A stretch of 64,000 bases of DNA from JBFLYO01 sp040756745 (GTDB lineage Bacteria > Bacteroidota > Ignavibacteria > UBA10030 > UBA6906). The notes below the pieces were generated by a model. That model was not told the origin of the DNA. It saw only the letters and a list, made by a program, of their open reading frames with translations, and did no database searches. Below, in pieces: positions 19,819-27,840 of this stretch (position 1 is its first letter; every line of letters starts with the position of its first letter). Position numbers and translations under genes: made by a program. The stretch covers positions 1-64,000 of the forward strand of contig JBFLYO010000010.1 in the NCBI GenBank assembly GCA_040756745.1. Direction: 5' to 3'.

Positions 19819-20772
19819 TTATCGCATCCGGGATGTGATCATCGCCGCGACGAGCGGGATCATGATTTCGTGATGGCCCGTAAAGTAGTATCCCTTTCCT
19901 CCATCCTGCGTCGGACGAATCTTGACGTTCATCGTGGGGCGGTACAGGGCGTGCATGTCGAACACTGCAGTAGTAAACCCACGCGCCTTTGCACCGAGAT
20001 TCCGCGCCACGGTCAGCGCCTTGAGAAACACCTCGGGCATGATGACGGCGGAGCCGACGTTCAGCACGACCCCGCCGCCGGTCAACCGGCTGCAAACGTC
20101 GCACAGTGTGCGGAAGTCCCGGAACGTCATCTCCCCCGTGGCGGCCCCGTCCATCGACGGTTGTTGATGGACGATGTCCGTGCCGATTGCAGCATGCACG
20201 GTCACGGGCGTTGTGCGGGCGAGGCACGCGGCCAGAATGCTGAGGGAGAGATGGGGAGCATTCTTCGCGACGAGCCGGCGGGCAAGCGCCTCGCCGTAGC
20301 CGTCGTCGGAGGTCCGGAACGCCTCGGTGAGGGCACCATTGATGAACTCTCCGGTTTCGCGCGCCATGCCGAATTTGCCCCCTGGCATGTTCGCCGCAAC
20401 ATCTTCCGACGTCTGCCCCCACATCGCCGTCTCCACGTCATGGATGGCCGCTGCGCTGTTCATCGCAACGGCCGTGATCACGTCGCGGCGGAGGAGGTCG
20501 ATGATGATCGGCGAGAGGCCGACTTTGATGACGTGCGCCCCCATCATCAAGATGACCGGCTTCGATTTCTTCCGGGACGCGATGATGTCGTTCACAAGAG
20601 CCCGGAGATCGTTCGCGACCAGGAGACGCGGCAAGCCCTCCACGAACCCGCTGAACGAATCGTTCACCTCGTCAAACGGCTTCGCGAAATCCGCGACGCT
20701 CACCTTGCTCCTCCTCGCCCGGATCGAAATCGTCCTGATCTTTCTGAGATCCACCCGTCGGTATGCGCTCAT
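19819..20772 (-). CDS. Deoxyhypusine-synthase-like protein
   Basis: A 317-residue soluble protein. The pattern of a Rossmann-type N-terminal half (KPVILMMGAHVIKVGLSPII, then a TAVAMNSAAAIHDVE block) and a glycine-rich centre (TGGGVVLNVGSAV, 220-250) resembles bacterial proteins annotated as deoxyhypusine synthase family. In true deoxyhypusine synthase a lysine near the C-terminus carries the aminobutyl group; here the equivalent part reads GGKGYYFTGHHE, with one lysine in about the right place. Bacteria lack eIF5A, and bacterial homologues can be homospermidine synthases, so the substrate is open. First gene of the long minus-strand envelope operon. Confidence 0.58.
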   Translation of the reverse strand: MSAYRRVDLRKIRTISIRARRSKVSVADFAKPFDEVNDSFSGFVEGLPRLLVANDLRALVNDIIASRKKSKPVILMMGAHVIKVGLSPIIIDLLRRDVITAVAMNSAAAIHDVETAMWGQTSEDVAANMPGGKFGMARETGEFINGALTEAFRTSDDGYGEALARRLVAKNAPHLSLSILAACLARTTPVTVHAAIGTDIVHQQPSMDGAATGEMTFRDFRTLCDVCSRLTGGGVVLNVGSAVIMPEVFLKALTVARNLGAKARGFTTAVFDMHALYRPTMNVKIRPTQDGGKGYYFTGHHEIMIPLVAAMITSRMR

Positions 20773-20809
20773 GGGTTTGTCCTCATTGGCTTACAGCCAC
20801 CCTGCTGTG

Positions 20810-20831
20810 GGGGCGGAATAAATTCTGCCCC
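20810..20831. repeat. Hairpin between the DUF3108 and DHS-like genes
   Basis: Imperfect stem (GGGGC, GAAT arms with one G-T pair) around a 2-nt loop, located downstream of the DUF3108 gene on the minus strand. No T-run follows, so termination is uncertain. Confidence 0.35.
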
Positions 20832-20837
20832 AGCAAA

Positions 20838-20870
20838 CTCTTAACTCATAACTCATCACTCTTAACTTCT
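20838..20870. repeat. Low-complexity tract 3' of the DUF3108 gene
   Basis: Repeats around CTTAACTCATAACTCAT on the plus strand (GAGTTATGAGTTAAGAG on the coding strand) begin 3 bp after the stop at 20873. Confidence 0.6.
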
Positions 20871-20872
20871 GT

Positions 20873-21877
20873 TTATCGTATTCTGGCTCTCACGGGACCT
20901 GCGGTGCCGCTGTATTCCCTCAGCTCCGTATCGATCGAGCCGATCACCACCTTCGTGTTCACCCGCAAGGGGATCTTCCGTTCGTCATCGGTCAGCCAGA
21001 TCACGATGCGCCCCTCGCTCTTGAACAGCCCCCCCTCTTTCACCATCGGCTCGATGACGACGGTATTGAAGGTGCCTGCTTCGACTTCCAGCTCCTGCCG
21101 GCCCAGCACCTTCACTGCAAGCTCGTACGTCGTGTCCTTATAGAAATTATGCAGGAGAACCTTGTCCCCCGGCTTCATAGAGGCAAAGTCGATCGTCCGC
21201 GCGTAATAGAACGCCGACATAATGTCGTGCACGTAGGGGGGGATGGCGTGAACTCCTTCGGACGTGCGCGCGATGTTCTTTACCTGGTCGAACTCGGCGA
21301 TGAAGTCGCGCCGGTATCCCCCCTCGCGGATGTGCTGTTCGAACTTCCAGGGTGCGATCGTCTCCACGTCGATGAAGGTGAGATACCGATCCTCGACCTT
21401 GTAAATCCAGGAAAAGCTGGGGAGGGAGTTGACCCGGAACTCGACCCGGTAGCACCTTCGCCCGGCAACCGATTCAAGGGCCGGGATTTCCATCACCGCC
21501 TCGCCGGCCGTGACAAAGCCGTAGTTCACGTCGAAGACGAGCCGTTCGCCTACGCCAAAGGCCTCATTGCGGATGGTTCGGAACTGCGAGGCCTTGATCG
21601 AGTCGGCCCGTCTCTGCGCCGCAATCGAGTCGAGCGCACGGCGCGCAGAGTCGGCAGCCGCCGCTTGCAGCGAATCCGCGCGGTGCGCCGCCGCGATGCT
21701 GTCCTGTCGCGCCCGGATCTCCGCGTGAGTTGCTCCCTTTCGCTTGGCCGAGGAGGCCTTTTTCGTCGTACGCGTCTGTGACGGCGCCGATTGATCCAGG
21801 CCGGCAGCAAGCAGTGCGGCGCACAGCAGAAGGAGCGCAAGGATGCGAGAGATTCCGGCTGCGCGCTTACGTTCCAT
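20873..21877 (-). CDS. DUF3108 periplasmic protein
   Basis: A 334-residue exported protein: signal peptide at about 1-28 (RILALLLLCAALLAAG), then a helical, Ala/Arg/Asp-rich linker (about 50-95) with a recurring xxDSI/ADSL pattern that may form a coiled coil, then a DUF3108 domain (about 105-334; FGVGERLVFDVNYGFVTAGE opens it, SEGRIVIWLTDDERKIPLRV is its typical C-terminal block). The fold is beta-rich; function is not established, though it is often encoded near envelope lipid genes. ATG 21877 overlaps the glycosyltransferase stop by 11 bp and is preferred to an ATG 14 codons upstream because the signal peptide then starts normally (MERKR). Confidence 0.85.
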   Translation of the reverse strand: MERKRAAGISRILALLLLCAALLAAGLDQSAPSQTRTTKKASSAKRKGATHAEIRARQDSIAAAHRADSLQAAAADSARRALDSIAAQRRADSIKASQFRTIRNEAFGVGERLVFDVNYGFVTAGEAVMEIPALESVAGRRCYRVEFRVNSLPSFSWIYKVEDRYLTFIDVETIAPWKFEQHIREGGYRRDFIAEFDQVKNIARTSEGVHAIPPYVHDIMSAFYYARTIDFASMKPGDKVLLHNFYKDTTYELAVKVLGRQELEVEAGTFNTVVIEPMVKEGGLFKSEGRIVIWLTDDERKIPLRVNTKVVIGSIDTELREYSGTAGPVRARIR

Positions 21878-22931
21878 GCAGGGCCGGGTGAGGGACGACA
21901 GTGGAGAGAAGTTCGGCAACTGCTGCCGCGGCAGCGTCGACGGTGATGCTTGCCATACAGGAGCACGACCTGCCGCGCACTGACTTGCACTCGGAACAAT
22001 CGACCGGCCTGTCAGGCACCAGCACCCGCGCCCGCTCAGTGTATGGGCCCCAGCGGCGTGGACCCATGACCGGAATCTGCGGATAGAACCCGAGCACCGG
22101 CGTCCCCATTGCCACCGCCATATGGAGGGGACCTGTCGAGTTTCCGACGAGCAACGATGACCTGCCGAGCAATGATGCCAACTCCTTCAGCCCCAGCATC
22201 CCGGCGAGGTTATGTGCCCTCTCCTGCGTGGCAGCAACGACGCTCCTCGCCTGTTCCGACTCGTTCGGGCTCCCCGTCACGATAACCTCCATGCCGTGAA
22301 CGTCTATAAGAATCCTCGCGAGACCGCCGAACGACTCCAGCGGCCATTCACGCGCCGATCCGCCGCTGCCCGGGTGGACCACCGCAAGACGAGCCTTCTC
22401 CTCAATGCCATGTCCCGCGAGAAGCTCGTTCACCCGCCGGTGCGCTTCAGCAGGAACTGGGATGGTGAACTGCGGAGGAACGCCCCTTGTGGTACAGCCG
22501 AGCCGGTCCAGCAGTTCGAGGTTGTATTCCAGTTCGTGGCGCTCAGCAGTCTTCCTGTGCGTGTAGACTCTCCGGTTGAAGAGGACGGAATACCAGCGGT
22601 AACCAGAGCCGATCCGGACAGGAATTCGTGCAAGCCATATCAGCAACGCCAGTCGGGCCGTGGGGTGAACTACCACCGCCGTGTCGAAGCGTCCTTCCCG
22701 CAAGCGGCTGACCATCGCACCCATCGGAATACGTGCCCCCTCCTTGTCATACGTAAGGTGTTCATTCAACGCCGGATGGCCCTCGACGATCCCTCCGGCA
22801 TATGAACTCACCAGCATAGCGATGTAAGCATCCGGGAATCGATTGCGGAGAATGGGGAGAAGGGGAAGGGTGAGGACGACGTCGCCGAGGCGGTCCGTAC
22901 GGACGACCAATATGCGGGAAGGGTCATGCAA
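21867..22931 (-). CDS. Glycosyltransferase family 9 (heptosyltransferase-like)
   Basis: A 354-residue GT9/GT-B enzyme of the LPS heptosyltransferase type, adding heptose or a related sugar to the inner core of LPS on the cytosolic face. Visible motifs are ILVVRTDRLGDVVLTLP at the N-terminus, HPGSGGSAREWP in the middle and LVGNSTGPLHMAVAMGTP, the nucleotide-sugar site. A cysteine cluster near the C-terminus (CSECKSVRGRSCSC) is seen in many GT9 proteins. The frame starts at TTG 22931; a start a few codons later is possible. The promoter at 22967-22995 supports it as the first gene of a unit with the DUF3108 gene. Confidence 0.88.
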   Translation of the reverse strand: MHDPSRILVVRTDRLGDVVLTLPLLPILRNRFPDAYIAMLVSSYAGGIVEGHPALNEHLTYDKEGARIPMGAMVSRLREGRFDTAVVVHPTARLALLIWLARIPVRIGSGYRWYSVLFNRRVYTHRKTAERHELEYNLELLDRLGCTTRGVPPQFTIPVPAEAHRRVNELLAGHGIEEKARLAVVHPGSGGSAREWPLESFGGLARILIDVHGMEVIVTGSPNESEQARSVVAATQERAHNLAGMLGLKELASLLGRSSLLVGNSTGPLHMAVAMGTPVLGFYPQIPVMGPRRWGPYTERARVLVPDRPVDCSECKSVRGRSCSCMASITVDAAAAAVAELLSTVVPHPALHGT

Positions 22932-22966
22932 CAGACGGCGTCTCCGGGGTTCGCTCCGATGTGTTC

Positions 22967-22995
22967 AATGTAGCCGAAACCGCGGTCAATTGCAA
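22967..22995 (-). promoter_or_regulatory. Promoter of the glycosyltransferase gene
   Basis: Minus-strand TTGCAA (22990-22995) and TACATT (22967-22972) with a 17-bp spacer; leader about 30 nt. Confidence 0.45.
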
Positions 22996-23004
22996 TGAAC
23001 CCTG

Positions 23005-23763
23005 TCAGTGGCCGTGCTCCATGTGCTCCGGGACGTGTTGTTCCGTCGACACCCTGTGAGCCGCATGATCGCCGAACGGGAACGGGACGCCAGTCCCCCG
23101 CATGATCATCGTAATCCCCATGAGGAGGACCGTGACCGCGGCGAGCTTTGTCGCGTAGTAGCGGAGACGGACGCCGACGTATGCCGACACCAGCCCGGTG
23201 ACAACCAGCGCCGGAACGATGCCGGCGCCGAAGAGGAGCATCGTCAGTGCACCGCCGGTTGCGCTTCCCGCAGCTGCCGCCCGGAGAAACATCGAGTAAA
23301 GGAGTCCGCAGGGAAGAAAGGGTGTAAGCAGACCGATATAGAACCGGCTCTCAAGCGACCGCAATGCCAGGAGGTTGGCGACGGACTGCAGATGTAGCCG
23401 CCTGAACCAACCCTGCTCTCCGTCGGACATGATTCCCAACCGGGGGACAAGGCCAAGCATGAGGAGCCCCGCGACTGTCATTACGATGCCCGCAACCAGA
23501 GCGAACCAGTTCCCCACCCACTCCAGTGAGCCAATGATGCCACCCACAGCTCCCGCCAGCCCACCGATCAACACATACGCCAACACCCGCCCTCCGTTAT
23601 ACGCCAGGTGTGACGGAAGACTTGCGACGACGCCCGCCTGGGTGGCGCCCGTGCCGCCGGCAGTGGAATAGGCCAGAACGATGGCTCCGCACATGCCGAC
23701 ACAGTGAAGACTTCCCAGCACTCCCGCCAGGAGGATCAGAGGATAGTCTAGTGCGCCGCTCAC
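23005..23763 (-). CDS. SafE/TauE-type (UreH-like) metal or sulfur membrane transporter
   Basis: A 252-residue inner-membrane protein with about six helices. The N-terminal GVLGSLHCVGMCGAIVLA is the hallmark of the COG2836 group of SafE-like proteins, often linked to copper or cytochrome oxidase maturation (CcoS/CcoI neighbourhoods) or heavy-metal handling. The C-terminus is histidine-rich (HRVSTEQHVPEHMEHGH), which suggests metal binding. The GTG start overlaps the dnaG stop by 4 bp (GTGA), so translation is coupled to primase, with no obvious functional link. Confidence 0.83.
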   Translation of the reverse strand: MSGALDYPLILLAGVLGSLHCVGMCGAIVLAYSTAGGTGATQAGVVASLPSHLAYNGGRVLAYVLIGGLAGAVGGIIGSLEWVGNWFALVAGIVMTVAGLLMLGLVPRLGIMSDGEQGWFRRLHLQSVANLLALRSLESRFYIGLLTPFLPCGLLYSMFLRAAAAGSATGGALTMLLFGAGIVPALVVTGLVSAYVGVRLRYYATKLAAVTVLLMGITMIMRGTGVPFPFGDHAAHRVSTEQHVPEHMEHGH

Positions 23764-25643
23764 TGCTGTCCCTCAGGGGCGGGGGAGTCGTTGATGAGCC
23801 GAACCGTTTCAAGCTCCTTCCGTTCCCGTTCGAGCCGGATGCTTTCTTCCATGTACGGGGTGAGGTCTTCGCCGCTCCGGGTCGCATCTTTCATCCGCCG
23901 CAAGTTCTCCTCGATGAGCCGTCGGATCTCGATTGCGCGGGCGCGCAGGATGCTCTTCTCGGCGATGGTCCAGAGGTCCCCCTGCCTGACGCCGGACCAC
24001 TCTTTGCTGAGATCGTAGCGAGTGACGGTGATATCGGCGATGAACTTCCCAAGCTCTGCATCATCGATGCCATTGACCATCGAGGGCAGATCCCACTCCT
24101 TGCCGCTCTCGACAGATTGCATGACGACATCGACTGCCTTTCGGGCAAGCGGGTGGACAAAGTGATCTCGTGTGAGATGGGTGAAGACAAACTGGACCAT
24201 CGCAGGCCCCGCTTCAAGCATCACCTTCAGAAGGTCGCGCTCGTGCGCCGAGAGCGGCGCAGCCGCATCATCGGGACTTGCGGGGAGCGTTTCAGCAGGA
24301 GTCTGCGGCGCTTCACGCGTTCCGCCGAACGATTCGCGCCTTGCCTCCCTGGCAAGTATTCTCTCCAGCTCCCGGTAGAGTACTGTTTCATAAATGCCGT
24401 ACTTCTCTGCAACGTACTGGATGTAGAAGTTTCTCTTGATCTCGTCCCCCATCTTCGCCAGAGTCTCCACCAGCGAACGGACGGCGCGGGTCTTTCCCTC
24501 GGGCGTTGCGAGGAGACCCTGGTCGCGGAATGCTGCCGCCTTAAAATCCAGGAATGAAACCGCCCCCTCGATCAGGCGGCCGAAGGCCTCGCCCCCTCGC
24601 GTTCGGACAAACGAGTCGGGATCCTCCCCCTGAGGGAGGGGGGCCACCTTGACGTCCATCCCCTGTTCGATAAGGAGATCCACCCCCCGCATCGTTGCCT
24701 TCGATCCGGCGGAATCGGCATCGTACACAAGCGTTACGGCATTGGCGTACCGCCCGATAAGGTGGATCTGATCCTCCGTCAGCGCTGTTCCGCTCGAAGC
24801 CACCACATTCTCCACCCCTGCCTGGAAAAGCGAGATCAGGTCGGCGTAGCCTTCCACGAGGATCGCAAAACCTTTTGCCCGGATCGCCTCTTTGGCCTGG
24901 AAGAGGCCGTACAGGTTCCTGCTCTTATTATAGATGGGGGTCTCGGGGGAATTGATGTATTTTCCCAGCGGATCGTCTTCCCGCAATTTCCTCGCCCCGA
25001 AGCCAATCGGGCGACCCGAAGAGGAAAAGATGGGAAACATCGCCCTCCCACGGAACCGGTCATAATAGCTCTGGCCCTCTTCGCGCTTCAGGACGAGCCC
25101 GGCAGTGATGAATTGGGTGATGTCGAGCTTCCGCTCTTCGATGTGCCGGACGAGGTCGTCCCAGGTGTTCTTCGCGTATCCCAGTCCGAACTTCCTGATC
25201 GTTGCATCGCTGAACCTTCGGTGATGGAGGTACTCGAGGGCCAGTTTCCCCTCGATGCTGTTGACGAGATTGTCGTAATAATGAAGGCCCGCGGTCTTGC
25301 AGGCGTCGTACAGCCCTTCGTTCTCTGTCGCCTGTGCGCGGTCGGCGGTCGACTCGGGGATCACGATCCCGGCCCGCTCAGCGAGCGTCCGAACCGCCTC
25401 AACGAACGAGACCTTCTCCTGGGCCATGACAAACGTGAAGACATTGCCCCCGGCACCGCAGCCGAAGCAGTGATACATCTGCTTTTCGGCGCTCACGGTG
25501 AACGATGGCGTCTTCTCCTGGTGGAACGGGCAGCGGGCGATGTAGTTCTTTCCCCGTTTTTTCAACTGCACATAGCCGCCGATGACGTCGACGATATCCG
25601 ACGCCCGTCGCACCTCCTCAATCGTTTCATCAGGAATCCGCAT
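23760..25643 (-). CDS. dnaG: DNA primase
   Basis: A 627-residue primase making RNA primers for replication. The N-terminal CHC2 zinc finger is present (CPFH, then CFGCG about 17 residues later), followed by the catalytic core with the TOPRIM motifs VEGYADLISL and VYDADSAG, and a C-terminal helicase-binding region (about 450-627). Length is normal. The predicted promoter places the transcription start at or within a base of the ATG, so the mRNA may be leaderless. Confidence 0.97.
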   Translation of the reverse strand: MRIPDETIEEVRRASDIVDVIGGYVQLKKRGKNYIARCPFHQEKTPSFTVSAEKQMYHCFGCGAGGNVFTFVMAQEKVSFVEAVRTLAERAGIVIPESTADRAQATENEGLYDACKTAGLHYYDNLVNSIEGKLALEYLHHRRFSDATIRKFGLGYAKNTWDDLVRHIEERKLDITQFITAGLVLKREEGQSYYDRFRGRAMFPIFSSSGRPIGFGARKLREDDPLGKYINSPETPIYNKSRNLYGLFQAKEAIRAKGFAILVEGYADLISLFQAGVENVVASSGTALTEDQIHLIGRYANAVTLVYDADSAGSKATMRGVDLLIEQGMDVKVAPLPQGEDPDSFVRTRGGEAFGRLIEGAVSFLDFKAAAFRDQGLLATPEGKTRAVRSLVETLAKMGDEIKRNFYIQYVAEKYGIYETVLYRELERILAREARRESFGGTREAPQTPAETLPASPDDAAAPLSAHERDLLKVMLEAGPAMVQFVFTHLTRDHFVHPLARKAVDVVMQSVESGKEWDLPSMVNGIDDAELGKFIADITVTRYDLSKEWSGVRQGDLWTIAEKSILRARAIEIRRLIEENLRRMKDATRSGEDLTPYMEESIRLERERKELETVRLINDSPAPEGQQ

Positions 25644-25649
25644 GTCATC

Positions 25650-25678
25650 AATCTACGCAATCCGATTTCGAGAGGCAA
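25650..25678 (-). promoter_or_regulatory. Promoter of dnaG (leaderless arrangement)
   Basis: Minus-strand TTGCCT (25673-25678) and TAGATT (25650-25655), 17-bp spacer. Only six bases separate the -10 box from the ATG at 25643, so the expected transcript begins at the start codon. Confidence 0.45.
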
Positions 25679-25693
25679 CGCGGCTCGGATCGC

Positions 25694-25722
25694 TTGACAA
25701 GCGCCGGAGGATGGCGTATCTT
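25694..25722 (+). promoter_or_regulatory. Promoter of the response regulator gene
   Basis: Consensus -35 TTGACA (25694-25699), 17-bp spacer and TATCTT (25717-25722). Leader of about 38 nt ends in a strong GGAGGG Shine-Dalgarno before ATG 25767. Confidence 0.65.
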
Positions 25723-25766
25723 GGGGAGAATGATCGCTTGGCGTCGCGTACGCAAGGAGGGAGAGC

Positions 25767-26126
25767 ATGAGAATTCTGGCGGTGGAGGACGAACCTGAAT
25801 ACCTCGAGATGCTCCAGGAAGTGATGACCGGTCTCGGGCATTCCATTACCATTGCCGTCAACGGGCAGGAAGCGCTGAACATTCTGGACCGTCAGCGCAT
25901 CGACGTCATCGTCTCCGACGTCAAGATGCCGGAGATGAACGGGGTGGAATTCCACCGGCGGTTGCGCGAGAAACCCGATTACCGGAACACGCCCTTTGTC
26001 TTCCTCACCGGCGTGGACGACCTCACGCAGGTCAAGGCTGCGTGCAAGAAGGACTGCGACCTGCTGCTGCAGAAACCGTTCCCGATCGACAAACTGCTCC
26101 AGCTCTTCTCCGGCCAGCTGAAATAG
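25767..26126 (+). CDS. CheY-like single-domain response regulator
   Basis: A 119-residue receiver domain without an output domain. Acidic pocket Glu7/Asp8, phospho-acceptor Asp51 (VIVSDVKMP), Thr81 and Lys103 (LLQKPF) are all present, so it should be phosphorylated by a histidine kinase. No kinase is nearby, so the partner is unknown. It is a single-gene unit: consensus promoter at 25694-25722, strong Shine-Dalgarno, and a stem-loop terminator at 26146-26176. The downstream kamA gene is convergent. Confidence 0.95.
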   Translation: MRILAVEDEPEYLEMLQEVMTGLGHSITIAVNGQEALNILDRQRIDVIVSDVKMPEMNGVEFHRRLREKPDYRNTPFVFLTGVDDLTQVKAACKKDCDLLLQKPFPIDKLLQLFSGQLK

Positions 26127-26145
26127 CGTCGCCGTGGAACATGCA

Positions 26146-26176
26146 AGAGCCCGGTCGGCAATGCCGGCCGGGCTCT
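26146..26176 (+). terminator. Intrinsic terminator after the response regulator gene
   Basis: Stem arms AGAGCCCGG (26146-26154) and CCGGGCTCT (26168-26176) with further internal pairing in the loop, followed by the T-rich TCTCTTGTT. It lies 20 bp after the regulator stop. Confidence 0.8.
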
Positions 26177-26210
26177 TCTCTTGTTGGCGACGGGGTGCGG
26201 ACGGGCCTCG

Positions 26211-27347
26211 TTACACCTGCACCTTGTCCGGTTCGTACTGTGTCTTCGGTCTCCTCTTCTTCCGCGTGAACCGTTTCTCCACCGCCGGCGTCGGAACCCC
26301 CGGCGTCTCCTCGACGTCCGGATAGGTGAAGATGTCATACTTGTAGTTGCGAAGGATGATCTGATTCCCGTTCCGTCCAAGGACGTACTGCGGGAGAAGC
26401 GGGATCTTCCCGCCGCCCCCCGGCGCGTCGATGACGAAGTAGGGGATGGCGAGCCCCGACGTGTGACCGCGCAGCTTGTCCATGATCTCGAGGCCGACGC
26501 TGACAGGGGTCCGGAAATGGTTGGCGCCCTTCGTGATATCCGCCTGGTAGAGGTAGTAGGGCCGGACGCGCATCACCAGTAGTTTCCGCATGAGCTCAAG
26601 CATCACTTCCGGGTCGTCGTTCACGCCTTTCATCAGCACCGATTGATTCCCCACCGGAATACCGGCATCGGAGAGCATCTCGCATGCCCGCCGCGCCTCT
26701 GCGGTGCACTCCCACGGATGGTTGAAGTGGGTGTTGACATAGATCGGATGGTACTTGCGCAGCATCCGCGTCAGTTTCGGTGTAATGCGCTGGGGAAGCA
26801 CGCAGGGCATCTTCGTCCCGAGACGGATGATCTCCACGTGGGGGATCGCGCGCAGCCCGGCAATGACCTTTTCCAGCATGAAGTCGGTCAGCATCAGGGG
26901 ATCCCCCCCCGAGAGGATGACATCGCGCACCTCGGGCCGGCCCGCGATGTAGTCAATGCCGTCCTGGATGAACTTCATGTTGATCTTGGAGGAGTCTCCC
27001 ACCTTACGCTTCCTGGTGCAGAACCGGCAGTACATCGAGCACTGGCTGGTGGTCAGGAAGAGGACCCGGTCGGGGTAGCGGTGGACGATGCTCGGCACGG
27101 GACTGTGCGAGTCTTCCGCCAGCGGATCCTCGGGGAGGCCATCCTCCTCGAGCTCCTTCCCGTCCGGAATGCATTGCAGCCAGATGGGATCGCCCGGGTA
27201 GCGGATCAGACTGAGATAGTAGGGATTGATCCGGATGTGGAAGAGCTTGTTCAGCCGGTCCGCCAGGTCCTTGTCGAACCCGAACCGGTTGACCAGGTCC
27301 TTCCCGCTGTCCACACTCTGCCGCAGCATTTCCTGCCAGAGTTCCAT
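26211..27347 (-). CDS. Lysine 2,3-aminomutase-type radical SAM enzyme (KamA family)
   Basis: A 378-residue PLP- and Fe-S-dependent radical SAM aminomutase. Cluster-binding CSMYCRFC (Cys103, Cys107, Cys110), PLP lysine Lys314 in PGGGGK, and two aspartates, Asp270 (YQAD) and Asp307 (VIDAPGG), are visible. In clostridial lysine 2,3-aminomutase the matching aspartates hold the side-chain ammonium of lysine, whereas glutamate 2,3-aminomutase has Lys and Asn there, so lysine (or a similar cationic amino acid) to beta-lysine is likely. Last gene of an operon with a GNAT and two Ddl-like ligases. EpmB-type elongation-factor modification is less likely because EpmA and efp are absent and residues 340-378 form an extra tail. 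Confidence 0.88.
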   Translation of the reverse strand: MELWQEMLRQSVDSGKDLVNRFGFDKDLADRLNKLFHIRINPYYLSLIRYPGDPIWLQCIPDGKELEEDGLPEDPLAEDSHSPVPSIVHRYPDRVLFLTTSQCSMYCRFCTRKRKVGDSSKINMKFIQDGIDYIAGRPEVRDVILSGGDPLMLTDFMLEKVIAGLRAIPHVEIIRLGTKMPCVLPQRITPKLTRMLRKYHPIYVNTHFNHPWECTAEARRACEMLSDAGIPVGNQSVLMKGVNDDPEVMLELMRKLLVMRVRPYYLYQADITKGANHFRTPVSVGLEIMDKLRGHTSGLAIPYFVIDAPGGGGKIPLLPQYVLGRNGNQIILRNYKYDIFTYPDVEETPGVPTPAVEKRFTRKKRRPKTQYEPDKVQV

Positions 27348-27366
27348 ACGTGTGTGTCAACCTCCC

Positions 27367-27840
27367 CTATCGTGTCAGATATTTGCCGTACACCACGAGG
27401 TCGTCGCCGGGACGGTAGTACTCCATAATGCGCGCAAGCTCGCCGTATCCCCGCCGCAGGTAGAACTCGCGCGTAGCGCCGTAGGCCGGCCGTGAAGATG
27501 TCTCCGCCACGATCAACCTCCCCCCCATGGACGCGACAAGCTCCGTCGCGTGCCGGTCAAGCGTGCCGCCGACTCCCTTGCCCTGGTGGGCAGGATCGAC
27601 GGCGATCCAGTACAGATCAAATGTCGCCTCCGTGGCAGGGGTCGGCCCGATGCAGTAGTAACCGAGCACCCTCCCTTCCTCCTCACAAACCCTGATGATG
27701 TAATCCTTCTGTCCTTCCTTCTCCAGTACTGCGTCAATCAGTTCCTGGGCAATTAGAATTTCCTGTTCCGTAAACACGCCGGTCGCGACGAGGAGCCGGC
27801 GGAGCGGCTCGCGGTCCTCGCGGCGCAGCGGACGGATCAC
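27367..27840 (-). CDS. GNAT-family N-acetyltransferase
   Basis: A 157-residue GNAT acyltransferase. The acetyl-CoA-binding motif A is DPAHQGKGVGGTLDRHA (about 86-102). A late AYGATREFYLRRGY block is typical of small GNATs acting on amines or amino acids. GTG 27840 overlaps the Ddl-like gene stop by 4 bp (GTGA). It is much shorter than AblB, the known beta-lysine acetyltransferase (about 270 residues), so it is not simply an ablB. Context suggests it acylates an amino group of the product made by the ligases or the aminomutase. Confidence 0.87.
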   Translation of the reverse strand: MIRPLRREDREPLRRLLVATGVFTEQEILIAQELIDAVLEKEGQKDYIIRVCEEEGRVLGYYCIGPTPATEATFDLYWIAVDPAHQGKGVGGTLDRHATELVASMGGRLIVAETSSRPAYGATREFYLRRGYGELARIMEYYRPGDDLVVYGKYLTR

